Assembly: GCF_905220415.1 (NCBI RefSeq)
Contig: NC_059556.1
Span: 5,840,501 to 5,904,500, forward strand
Direction of reading: 5' to 3'
DNA length: 64,000 nt
DNA from: Colias croceus
Taxonomy: Eukaryota; Arthropoda; Insecta; Lepidoptera; Pieridae
This document shows positions 1-13,500 of this stretch, in pieces (positions within the stretch are counted from its first letter, which is position 1; each line of letters begins with the position of its first letter). Below the pieces are notes generated by a model. That model was given only the letters and a program-made list of their open reading frames with translations. It was not told where the DNA came from and ran no database searches. The position numbers were made by a program, and so were the translations under genes.

Positions 1-18
1 TGATGATGATGATGATGA
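1..18 (+). repeat. (TGA)n tract at window edge
   Basis: TGATGATGATGATGATGA, the same tail repeat that ends the retroposon fragments at 19372 and 24562; its source copy lies left of the window. The rest of 1-347 is AT-rich HEATR5 intron with nothing else recognised. Confidence 0.5.
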
Positions 19-347
19 ATTTGGTATAAATTAAAATGAGTTAACTTTCAACAATAGTCCAATTTTATTAATATTAATTGATTTAATTTATATGAATGAA
101 TAATATTAATTATCACAAATAGAAGTAGTGTTAAAGTGTATGCATGTGTAATACACAGTGTTTTACTGGTGGGATAATCAAAACATCAAATTCTAATTGG
201 TCTTTTTCCCGTCAAAATTATTAATATACTAAATAGGTGCTTGATGTATCATCAAAATAATAATATTGGTTTTGTAGTTTCAATTATACAAAAGTATATT
301 GTATTGTTTAATACTTAAAATTTTCTTAATTAATTTCATATTTTTAG

Positions 348-3300
348 GAGACATTATTTAGTCAGCATTTGTTGGTGTGTGCGTTGACGGAGGCAGGCGA
401 GCTATCGCTGCAACTGGGTACATCGGTACACAATCTTGTATCTGATTCATCTTTGAAAATGATCGACACTATATTTACGGTATGTATTTTTTCAGTTTAA
501 AGGTTGCCTTACCTTATTAGAATTTTTATACATCAACTTTTAAAAATACATTAGATGATAGATATACGTTATCTTTTGCACAGGGATCTCAAAAATGAAA
601 AAATAAATAAATCACAATAAACTCATTTGTCGTAATCACGTTCCTAGGTACTAGAGCACCCGTGCGTCGCCGCACGACTAGCCGCAGCGGCTGCGGTGCG
701 GTGCGTTTGCGAAGCGTTACCCGCACTCATAACGCCGCTGTTGGACCGCGCATGTGACGCACTAGATGTGGCTAGACCCACGCCGCATCACATATCGGGT
801 GAGTTATAAAGGTGTTAAAACACCCGTAAGTCGCTGCACGACTCACCGCAGCGATTGCGTTGCGGTGGGTGTGCGTTACGTGCGAATGAGATAAATATTA
901 TGCGTTTTGTACAAAATAATTTGCTTTAAGTGTGGTTTTTAATAATTCCTTGTAATTTTTGATTAAAAGAAATTATAGTTATCATCACAGAAAAAATATG
1001 AGTTTATTTCATGCTTGTTTTATGAATATTTAAATACACAAACTGTGAAGTAAATTTCTGAAATTATGTACAGTATAAAGGTCCAGTTTATCGTTTTATT
1101 TTTATTGCATTTTGAAATATTACTTAACGAACATTTTTCATTTATTGTTGTAATCTTTACAGGTTATTCTGCAGCCCTAGCAGCAATTTTAGGTGCTGTT
1201 CGATCCTCCCCTCTCGGGGTACCACACGGGAGGGGTAAAATCGCATTCAACGCGGCAGAACAATTGTTACGGTCGGCGGGACAGAGCAGTCGCCTTACAG
1301 CCGCAAGGACTAACGCTGGCTGGCTTATTGTGGGCGCTATTTGTACGCTCGGTAAGTATTTATTCAATAGGGTTGTCAACATTTTTACACATAATTAAAC
1401 ATAGACTTTGTAAATTGTGGTTGACGGAAGTTACTGTTAAATTTTACATTTGCGTAATGATTGCAAAGATTTGGTCAGTAATAAAATGTCAAGACGACTA
1501 TGGAAAATTTACAAATTTTTATATGCGCTTAAACGAACAAATCCAGAATTATCAAAGATAAAAATATTGTTTAATTTTTATTAAAAAAAAAAAATACTCT
1601 AAAATTATTTAATTTTATTATTTTAGGTGTGCCTGTTGTGCGTGGTTTGTTGCCGCGTATGTTGTTGTTATGGAGAAATAGTTTCCCGAGATCTGCCAAA
1701 GAATTGGAATCCGAAAAGGCGAGAGGGGATGCCTTTACTTGGCAGGTGAATACTTTATTATTTGTCCAAATATTTATTATTTGTTAAAAAATATAAATTG
1801 GTCAATAAAAATGAGATTGATTGTTTTTTTTTTCATCTCGAAATTTATTCAAAGTCAAATTACTTATTTACTACATATTAAAGCATTTTTTACCTATTTA
1901 GGGCTAAATTTTCATTCCTTGGTTAAAAATTATTCGTCGAATAACGTATGAAACTAATATTTCAAAATGTATTCTTATTGCCCTTAATTGACAGTTTACA
2001 GGTGACATTAAAATATAATCGTGTAATACTTTATTGGACGGGTAAGTTATAACCAGGGATTGAAAAATCGGCCCTTAGTTTTAATATGTTTGTTTTTTTT
2101 TCAACTAGGTGACGCTTGAAGGTCGTGCAGGTGCATTATCAGCGTTGCACAGTTTGCTGATACATTGTCCTTCGCTAGTGCACAATGATGATACGGCCAA
2201 GCGATTGTCTCAGCCTATAGATGGAGCGGTTGCTGTTCTTACTAAGTATGTACAATGAAATGGCTATTTGATAAGTTTGTATATTAAACTAGTTAATTCG
2301 GCTGCTTATTTTATTCTCACAAAGGTACTATAAAAGACTTTTGTAACTGAAAAAAAAACCTAGTTATTTCGGCTATTTATTTCGTTCTCTAAAAGACTAT
2401 TGAAACTATGGAAAGTGAAAAAAAATCTTTATTTTTAATTTACAAAAATCATTTAAAACGACGCGCAAACTCAAATAACAATTTAATTTTTTTTCAGTGT
2501 CGGTGGCGTAGTCCGCAACTACGGCGGAGCACTAAAAGCCCCAGCAGCATTACTTCGCCTGCGTTTATATCAAGCATGCGGTGCGTTAGCAGCTGGTGCG
2601 CCTGCGCCGCCATTACTGAGACTACTGGCTGCTGAGTTAGCGGGGTCTGCTGATGCGAGTGGCGCCACTGTCGCTACTGGTAAGTGGTGTAAAGCTGAAT
2701 GTGCACCTGTCCGCCCCGCACGAGACATACGCACTGCACGAACTGTACGCGCCGTACGTACCGTACGCGCCGTACGTACCGTACGCATAGCACGTACCGT
2801 GCGCATAGCACGTACCGTGCAATCCGTACGTACTGTACAAGCCGTACGTACTGTACAAGCCGTACGCCATGTACGCGCCGTACGTACTGGACGAGCCGTA
2901 CGCACCGTACGCACATCACGCACAGTACGCACTGCACTAACTGTACGCACCGCACGTACCGTACAATCCGTACTTACTGTACGGGCCATACGTACCGTAC
3001 GCACAGCACGTTCCGTACGCATAGCATGTACTGTGCAATCTGTACGCACTGTACGAGCCGTACCTACTGTATGCGCCGTACGCACAGCACGTACGGCTCA
3101 TGCGGTGCGTACAGGTGCGCGTTCAGCTTAATATCGAACTATTGTATAGTGTGGGTGGCGTGGTCTGTAACTACAGTGGGGTACAATAACTCGAGTTTGT
3201 ATCAAGCGTGCGGTGCGTTGGCTGCCGGTGCGCCCTTTACTTTATGTGAAAGAGTTGCAAACATCCATACAAATTTTCTCCCTCATAATAATATCAGGAA

Positions 3301-4572
3301 TAAAATTGACATCTCATAGTGTTTCCTTTACTAAATAACCTTTGTATTCTTCTAGGAATGCTGAGGCACGCCATGCATCCACGCGATACAATACTGCTGG
3401 GTGAAGAGAGTTGGATTTATGATACCGACCACGCGGATATTGAAGAACAGGTTAAATGCACATGTGCTTTTTTAAATAAAGTCTTAAAATATATTGAATA
3501 TTGTCTGTTTTGTTGTTATTATAGTCGAGCCAATTTAATAGGCAACATTTGACGTCTATCAATTTTATCTTCGAAGAGAAGTAACCTGCTTAAAAACATC
3601 GATTAAAGTGAATTAATCGATACGGACTTGAAACATTTGTCAATCGAACTTGAAACACATATCAATTTTAAAATTCATCAGGCGAATCCCTGTCCCAGTA
3701 ATATACTTTCTTCCGTAAATTTAAGGAGCAAAATAAGACAAGTATCTACATAATTAAAAAAAAAACACAACGCATTTATTAATTTATGATGATTTTTATT
3801 CACAAGTAATCAATGCATTCGATTCTAGATGTTAGATTTCGATTTTTAGAGTAACGTCTCTGGTATTTAAAAAGAAAAAAGGTTTATTGACACAAAATTG
3901 TAGCGACGTCAGTTCTTTAAATCAGAAATAGTTTATTATCTTAAGAATGTTTTTTTATCAGTAAAATCCTATCTTAAAATTACTTGTATCGGTCATTATT
4001 ATTATAAATATGTAATCGTAATTGAAAAAAGTTAAGCAAATGTGCAGTTCTAACAAAACGAAATAATATATTATTCAATGTCGTGTCGTTACTAGGTTAC
4101 GTTGTTGAATTTTGTTGAACTGTCAAATGTTGCCTATTAAAATGGCTCTATACTGTGTCGTAAAATTACTTGACGCTTGTCGTTAATAAAATTTTTCATG
4201 AAAAAACAAACTAAACTTCTCTGGGCGTGGCGGTTATAGACGCGTCCGTTATACGTCATTACAAAGCTAATACAATTTGCAGCTAATATCGCCGCTAAGT
4301 GCGAGCGGTTCGTGCGCTCTGGAACACGACCCGTGCTGCCTGTACCGCTCGCTGCGAGGCGGTTATAGACGCGTCCGTTATACGTCATTACAAAGCTAAT
4401 ACAATTTGCAGCTAATATCGCCGCTAAGTGCGAGCGGTTCGTGCGCACTGGAACACGACCCGTGCTGCCTGTACCGCTCGCTGCGAGGCGCGCAGCCGCT
4501 GGGCGTGGCGGTTATAGATGCGTCCGTTACGCTCTTCCCGCAGATATTCTCGAAAGCCGCTAATAAACATAG
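348..4572 (+). CDS. HEATR5B: HEATR5 exons 1-8 of those in the window
   Basis: Exons: 348-479, 648-798, 1163-1351, 1627-1745, 2109-2245, 2498-2679, 3356-3450, 4412-4572. Each starts after AG and ends before GT; leftover codon bases pair correctly from exon to exon (phases 0, 1, 1, 0, 2, 1, 0, 2 at the 3' ends). This stretch holds the conserved GYSAALAAILGAV...NAGWLIVGAICTLG and LLPRMLLLWRNSFP blocks. Exon 4412-4572 begins at the second of two identical acceptors 129 bp apart. Using the upstream one (exon start 4283) keeps the frame length but meets TAA 38 codons in, so the downstream acceptor is chosen. Decayed partial copies of exons 648-798, 2498-2679 and 4412-4572 lie nearby and are listed separately. 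Confidence 0.93.
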
Positions 4573-7500
4573 GTATGTTTTGTATTTCTATCGGAAAATT
4601 TTGGTAAAAAATAGTCAGTTGCAAAAATGCTATCGAAAAAAAAAATTTTTTTTATAAAGTTTCTTGACTTTATTGGAATAAATTCAAATAAAAATTGTTA
4701 ACTATTTTTTTTAAGTTAATCTTCACAAGTACCTCAAAAGTTCACGGGTCATCCTCCTGAAATTTATTTTATTGTACTTTTACGTTCCGCGAATTTATAT
4801 ATTTTATATTAAAAATTTCTCTGAATATTTATTCCAGACAACAAATGCTAGAACACTTTGCAGAATGCATCAAAATGTCGAAGGGCACTCGTCAAGAGGC
4901 AATACAAATAAACGTTTACACTGCCTTGTTGCTGGCCTTGCGTACTCTCGCAGAAATGAAAACTTCTCTGGGGCAAGATGCTGTTAAGACCACGTGTACT
5001 GAGCTTATTATTGTAAGTAACTTCATTGATAAATGTCTCGTTTAAAAAAATTTAATCATGAATAAAAAAAAAATGAGCACTTCTTTCGCCTATATTTTAA
5101 TAGTTATAAATATTTTTTTCTGAAGTCTAAGAAATGACTGTTTTTCGTTAAAAATTAATAAGAACACTTTATAAAATTGTTAAGTGTATAAATGTTTATT
5201 TTTTAATTTTTTTAGACTTATTTGACATTGACCATATAAGAATATGGTTATTATAGGTAAACCAGAATCTGATGGCAATTAGGGAAATCAAAATTTGGAG
5301 TGTGCAACCCTGGGGAAAATGGACTGAACGATCTTGATACTGCATATTTTTTATTTTGTCCTCAATATCATTAGTCACATTACATAAATGGACAATACTG
5401 TACTTAATAATGAGATATCCACTTAATATTATGTAGGTACATACTTACATGTATAATATACAATTATACATATTACTTTTATACAGGTAATACATATTAT
5501 TATTAACACATACCTATATTTGTATATTATTCATTACCAGTATGCCATGTGAAAATATCAATATAATCATAATGTAGATCAGAACTGCTCATAATTTTTT
5601 ATAAAATAAAATAAAAAATAAAATAAAACTATGTTTATTTTCCTAAGTATTAACAGATACACACATTATAAAATTGACTTGGACAGCTTGGACTTGACTA
5701 TTAGCCGTATTGGAAACTCCTGTAATAAGTTTTCATAAAATTATATTCTAATCAACAAACAATATTATAGTTACCTACGTATAATATTATTTTAATTTAA
5801 AGTATCAAAACGGGTAAGTCCAATGTACCAATAAAATCTTCAAATTTGAAAATTGTGATGTGTTTGACCCTTCTTCATCGAATTTTTTTCTATACATATT
5901 ATAAACAACACCTATTGCTTGTGATCGCAGCAGCTTTTTCGACATTTTCGAAGATTTTTTAGACAAAATCCTAAAATTATTCATCAACTGCAAAAAAGAC
6001 AAATAATTTGACAACCAATTTGATAGTTGTCAAATAAATTGCCACATGAAAATCTTTTATTTCTTAAATATAAATATGCCATCAGATTCTGGTAGACCTA
6101 TAGTTAATATATGGTTATGGTTATAAGTCAATATATGGTAATGGTTACTAGATTATTAACGTGCAATTATACTTCACTTTACCAATCCAATTAATTTTTT
6201 AATTAACGAACATACATTAAAAACGTGTTGTTTTCTATGTAGTCTGGTCTATCAGCGAACAGCGCTACAGTCCGCGCCGCAGCCGCTTCGTGCGTAGGCC
6301 GGCTGTGCGGCTGCGTGTCCGAAGCGGAGAGCCAAGCGCTCAGCGAGCGGGTGATAGCGCTGGCGCGGAGCAGCGCTAACCGTCCAGCGCGCGCAGCCGC
6401 TGCAGCCGCTGTGGGCGCCGTGCACAGGGCGAGGGGCGCCACGACCAGCGCTGCAGCGCTGCCGGTGCTGCGGGCGCTCGCGCAGGACACGAGCGCGGTG
6501 GATGTACAAGTGAGTATGGGAATTATGTAGTGCTGTAGCCCGATAGATATTGTTTTATTTTATTTATTGAAGTGAAACTTCTTTATCGGGGTTGGAAAAA
6601 AAATTAGTGTAACATCTTTTCGTTACGCGTGACATTTTTTCGTTACGCGCCATCTTTTTCTTATATCACCACGCGTGATTCGACGTATTTCTGTAAAGTT
6701 GCATATAGTAAATGATTTTTTGAAAAACAAGGTCATAAAGAAGTTTCACTTTTTACGTGTGTACACTAGTAAACGCACACATTTTGATTTGTTAACAGAT
6801 GTACATCTTATTCATAATATACTTTGAATATGTAACATAATTAGCATGCATATCGAGATGTAGATCCAGTTACAGGCAAATACAACATGCATGCATTTCA
6901 TAAAAAATTATCCCACCAAAAACATTTTCATGTAAAATGTTGCCAAGACGAGCCCATATGACTCGCACTGTCAAAAAGTTATCAGATCTCATGTAGAGCC
7001 AAGCTTTTAACACTACACGCCCTAACTCTACAAGGCCTAACTTCACAAACTCTACACCTTAGTCAAAATATGTGGCTTGGCCATTTCGCTACATTCACAT
7101 CGGCGTAAGGTGAAAAATTAATTCACTTTTGTGTTATACAATAGTTCTTGTAGTAACGAACGGCCAAGCCACATATTTTGACTAAGGTGTAGAGTTTGTG
7201 AAGTTAGGCCTTGTAGAGTTAGGGCGTGTAGTGTTAAAAGCTTGGCTCTACATGAGATCTGATAACTTTTTGACAGTGCGAGTCATATGGGCTCGTCTTG
7301 GCAACATTTTACATGAAAATGTTTTTGGTGGGATTTCATTTCTTTTTGTAAGTTGTTTGTAACAAAATTTTAAATGTCGATTAAAGTTTTATTTATTTCT
7401 TTTTTTTTAACAAGGAGTACCTATACAGTATACATATATATATCTAGGGGAACCAAGTTTTAGATTATTAGATTAGACCTCTAACGTCATCAAAATTTAA

Positions 7501-10500
7501 TTTAAAATTACAGGTCTCATACAAACTCCCATCCCCTAGTTTAAGGGGTTGGGGGATGAAAGTTACAAGTTTCATAATTTTTTTGTTGTTTGTGTGCTAA
7601 TACTAGCTTACATACAAAATTTCAGCTTTCTAGGACATTAGGAAATACCTTAAGAATTTTGATGATCATCAGTGAGTCAGTGACGAAATTAGCGTTTTTT
7701 AGATATAAATAAAATCTGAAGTATAAAAGCTAATGTAATTAAAACTTAATATATTCAATAAGTCCGCTATTGACAATATATCCCGAAAATTTTGTTGATC
7801 TAGCATAATCCAAACCCAAGTTATGAGGGTTCAAAAAAACGTCGAAACGCTTCGAGAAAAGGTAGGTAGTGCCCGCTTGTTCGCTTGGCTCGTCTTGGCG
7901 GGGGCACTACCGTGCCCCCAGATCATTAAATTTTTGTTTTTTTCAGTGGTTTATAACGATATGTGCAAATTTTTGTGAATAATCAAACTTTATAAAAAAA
8001 TATTTTATTGTGTTTACATGTTACTTATTTTTCTATTCTTTGTCAAGTCGGTAGACGACGCGTAGATTTTTATTTTTCTCTCAGTAGTCCAAGTGCGTGC
8101 GAATCACGGATTCTCACTAGTTATCCAAATCAAATTTTCCATTTTTTTAAGCTATTGCATAGCTTCTATCGCGGGCCTTGAGCGCGGGGACCGAATCAAA
8201 TTCCGTAACGAAAAACCTCACGCTCCCCACTCCGATGGGCGGAGGTGTGGTTTTAAGGCATAGCATGCAATAGCTTTACCGCGGCAGTCCCCGAGTGACA
8301 CACGTCGTTTTTTTTTACTTTTTTACTTAGGTGTGGGCGATCCACGGGCTGTCCGTGGTGGTGGACGCGTCGGGGCCGATGTTCCGCGGGCACGCGGAGT
8401 GGGCGGTGGGCGCGGCGCTGCGGCTGGCGCTGAGCGCGGCGGCCGCGCCCGCGCCGCTGCACCGCGCGCTCGCCCGGCTGCTCGCCGCGCTCATCACCGC
8501 GCTGGGGCCCGAGCTGCAAGGTTGTTTGTGAAGTTTTTGTATATTTGGGTCATTTTAATAATTGGGATATCACATTTTTTATTATAGTTCTCTTTCAAAG
8601 TTGTGATACGTAACATCTGTCAGAATCGACATTCGAAATCGAAAATTTAACATAATTCCAAAAGTTTTCAAACTTCGGTCAAGTGAATGGTACATTGGGA
8701 CGACAATAAATCTCATTTTGCAACCTTGTCCGCAGTCCGGAGCATTGTTAAAATTGCAATTAAATGATTTTTTTGCTGTATGGTCGTGAAAAAAATTCCA
8801 AAAGTTCTGCAAACTTGGGGAAGTTTTCGATATAATATTTCGTATCTTTATTTTGTATGTCGACGGCGCTGGCGCGCGGTAAATCTCTAAACAGATTATG
8901 TTTGCGCCAGTTTAATTTAATTTATAATGAATTGTATTATTATATTGTATAAATAAATAAATATCACGTATTTGCAACCAATCTAAGTGTACGAAACATT
9001 GTTAAAATTGCAATCAAATTATTTTTTGCTGTATGGTCGTGAAAAAAATTCCAAAAATTCTGCAAACTTGGGGAAGTTTTCGATATAATATTTCATATCA
9101 TGTATTAAATTTGCAACCAATATCAGTGTACGGAACACGGAGAAGGTTGCAAAATGAGATTTATTGTCGTCCTAATGTACCATTCACTTGACCGAAGTTT
9201 GAAAACTTTTGGAATTATTGTGAATTGATTGTCTTGACTGACTGGAGTGGACAATCGAAAATCAAACTCAAACTCAAACATTTATTTATTCAATTAGACT
9301 TCTTCTAGAAGCACTTTTGAATCGTCATTACATATTTTTTTACATTTACCACCGATTCGGAAAGCAATATCTATGGAGAAGAACCGGCAAGAAACTCCAT
9401 AGTTGCTCTTTTAAAATCATGTCCATATACAATTTAATTATACATTACATGTTACTTATATCTAACTACATAATATGCCAAAGAAACATTTTTTTTAATC
9501 GAAAACCTTGTTCTTACGCGACAACCTTCCACGCACATTAAGAATTTTCGATTAAAATAATGTGCATGGTTTACTAGTACATCAATAACTAAATCCTGTA
9601 TACCACGTGCAGCGTGCAGCGGCGCGGTGGGCCGGTTCGTGTGCGCGTGCGCGGCGCTGCAGGAGAGCGGCGCGGGGGCGGGCGGCGCGCGGGCCGAGGC
9701 GGCCGGCTGCATGCAGCAGCTGCAGATGTTCGCGCCGCAGCACATCACCGCGCACGCGCTCGTGCCCGCGCTCTGTGTGAGTGCGCTCTTATAGTTGCCA
9801 GGATAGGTTTTGTGATTTAATTAAAATTTGGGATGACTTATTTTTAAGAATAATTATAGTGTGTAGTACTATGATAATAATTGACTTATTTTGATTGAAA
9901 AATATAACTTATCAGATTGCACAAATAAATGTGTTTATCAATTTTAATTTTTTTACTGAGAGAAAAATGATAATCTATTAAAATATTTTGTATGTATGTC
10001 ACGCAGTTGAATATTATAAAATATAGTTGCCCCGCAATTCTGAGCTCTAATGTTTTTTAAAAATCTTAAATTTACTCGCTGAATAGTATAAAACATATAA
10101 AATTATATTTATTATATTTTAGCGTGACTTATCCTCCCCGGAGCTATCTGTTCGTCGCGCGGCGTTGTGTTGCCTCAGACAGCTGTCTCAGCGGGAAGCG
10201 GCTGAAGTGTGCAAATACGCTATGTTGGCTAAAGACCACGTGCCTGTTAAGCCGTATTGTGGTATGTTATTTATTCCTAGTTATATTGTATTCACCATCT
10301 ATAATCAAATTAACAATAAAACAAAAAACTTACTGTTAATACATATTTCGGTTCACACTTCATTCAAAGTTTTCATTGTTAACTCTAATGTTCTTTGCAT
10401 TAATAATAATGTGAGCAGTACTTTTTTTTTATTATTTATGCAATGAATATAAAAAATTAATTCAGTATTTTGAAATAAATTAATTTATTCAGGATTGAAA

Positions 10501-13500
10501 TTTACTTTGTCACAGACGCATATTAAGTTAATAATGAATCTTTTCAATATTAACTTAATATGCTTAACTTTCAAATCTTTTTTAAGCAGTTTGTTTAAAT
10601 TTCGTATTTTAATAATATTTTTTTTCTACCCCCAGGTGTAGTAATAACAGAGACAGGATTACCCGGGGCACTTTTCGCATATCTAGACACGGAAAGAGAT
10701 GAAAGTGCGATATCATATGCCCGGGATACACTAACTTGCTGTTTGTTGGCCGCTGCCGCCAACGGCTCTGTGAAGGAGTGGCTCGCGTTGGCCAAACGAG
10801 TGCTCACTGTTAAACTTGGTAAGTAAATAAGAATTTCTAGAAAAATCTATTTAGGTATATGGATATATAGAGAGATACGTGAGAAATTATCTGTCTGGAA
10901 TACTCTAACCTGCTGCTTGTTAGCCCTTGATCGGAATCTCTAAAGTGTATTTGCGCAAATATCTTAAAATATTATCTTTGTCAAATTAGGAACATTACAC
11001 AGGATTTAGTAATTTTTATAATGATTTTTTTAAGTTATTGATAGTTTTTCAAATAGATTATTTTCTATGGTCAATAAAGATATGCACACACTTATAACTA
11101 ATAAACTAATTAAATATTTTTTCTCATAGAGGATAGCCACAACCCAGACACCGACGATCTTGAAGGCGATGATGATCAAGCAGAATTCCACGCGGAGTCA
11201 GAACAGTCGACTCATCCGGCTGTTCAGCCAAGATGGCCGACACGGGTTAGTAATGCTGTTAATATTTCTAGACACGACACAATAAATATAAAAATATGAT
11301 GAATGAGTATTGTATACTAGGGTATTAAAAAGTTTCTTATTTGAATTTATATTTTTTGGTTTTTATGGCATTCAAATGCTTTATAAATTTATAAGTTTCT
11401 TATTTAATGTGAAAAAAAATAATCTAAAGAATATGTAATATTTTAGGTATTCGCAATGGAGTGTATTCAGAAAATAATGTCAGCTTGCGAGGCGACTGGT
11501 GAAGCGGCGCACTTCGATCTTGTTAAAGCGAAAGAGAAGTTACAGAAAGATCCTACAGGTAGGTGTTTATTTTTTAACCGACTTCAAAAAAAAAGGAGGA
11601 GGTTATCAATTCGGGCGGTATGTTTTTTTTTATTTTTTATGTATGTACACCGATTACTCCGAGGTTTCTAAACCGATTTACGTGATTCTTTTTTTGTTCG
11701 ATGCGGGATGGTGTCGAATTGGTCCCATAAAAATTTTATTCGGATAGGCCCAGTAGTTTTTATTTTATGAGCATTTTTGTCTGTATTTGTAAATGTTGCA
11801 AGTGCAAGTTTCAAGTCGGTTGTTTTTAACGCAGTTATCACTTGTTTATTTTAATGTTTAAAAAGTAGTAAAATCTTTTTTATATTATGTAGTACCTATT
11901 TTGTCACTTTGTCTTACCATTGTAAATTTTCAATTTATTTATTAAGAAATTTAAGAGCTAACTTAGTCATATGCTTTAAGAAAGATTATTTTTTAGGGTG
12001 TTTAGACACTATAATATCAGCATATTCAAACATGTATTTTACAATATTGATCAACCTAAGAATAAACCTACCATCATCATATTGGATTTTTTATTTGAGA
12101 CATTAAAATACTGTATCATATCACATTCTCTGCTATAAATTTCACGTTATTTCTACTATAATTCATTTTTACGTCTTTTTTTAGGCGATTATCTCTCCCT
12201 ACACCTATCAGACTTGGTTCGTATGGCATTCGTCGGTGCGACAGGAGAGTCAGATGCACTAAGACTATGCGGGCTAAAAACACTGCAAATGATAATACAG
12301 CAATACGCGAGGGCCCCTGAACCAGACTTCCCGGGACATTTGCTTATGGAACAGTATCAGGCTCAGGTATGTTTGAGAGATTGAATAAAAAAAGCAGTAT
12401 ATAGTTGTATTTTTGTTGGGATAAGTGTGTGTTCAAAATTGTTGTGATACATGTAGTATTTTTGAAGGTAGTTGAATTGGTACTAAGTCGAGTGTATTTT
12501 TTTAAAAGTATTGTTTGTAGTGGTCTTTTCTGATACAGCCTCATTGTGTGCTTCTTTATCAAGTTTCGTTTAAAATATAAACTAGATTTTGATAAAAAAT
12601 GTGGTTAAAAATGTTTCGGAATTGCAGACACAAGTGAAACTTACTTAACCGAATCCAAAAAAAGGCTTTAATAAAAAAATAAAATTACCACAAAACGATT
12701 CAATCATAAAAGAGAATTCGAGTGCATATGCATACTGCATATGCAACTTTTTTCATATTACAGGGAACATTATCACCAAGTAGGGTGATAATGTTCCACC
12801 AAGTAGGGTATAAACTCTAATATCCAACTTTTTAGCGCACGCAACCACACAGTAGATAGTTTGTTTTTTTTATATGAATTTACCCTGTATTAATTTATAT
12901 TGTTGTGTGTTGATGCTTTATTTCTTTCTAATATATAGATAAATACGTATTTATATTAAACAGGTGGGTGCAGCAGTACGTCCAGCATTTGCAGGTGACA
13001 CGGCCTCGCACGTGACAGCGGCCGCTTGTGACGTGTGCTCTGCGTGGATTGGCTGCGGGGTTGCTAGGGATATTAATGATTTGCGCAGGTCAGTGTGTGT
13101 GTGTGTGTTTGTTTTATTTTTATTTTTTTATGGAGAAACAGACAAAGGTTGTTGAAAAATTGTCATGTTCAAATGGTCAGCACCGCTCATAAGCATTCTG
13201 ACGTGATTGTTTTTGTACTGATTTGTGTGCTAATACTGGAAGGCAGTTTGTAGGAGGAAGTAATTGATGAAACTCGATCATCTTAATATATATAAATCTC
13301 GTGTCACAATGTTTGTCCTCAATGGACTCCTAAACCACTTAACCGATTATAATAAAATTCGCACACCATGTGCAGTTCGATCCAACTTGAGAGATAGGAT
13401 AGTTTAAATCTCAAATCGTTTTAGAGAAAGCGGGCGAAGCCGCGGGCGGTAAGCTAGTTTTTTTATAAAAAATTTCAGAGTATTAACATTATTTATGATC

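Noticed and set aside
2570..3319. Long overlapping open frames on both strands (up to 206 codons)
   Set aside because: They are translations of the CGTACG-type tandem array, which is open in several frames because of its repeat unit, not because of coding selection.
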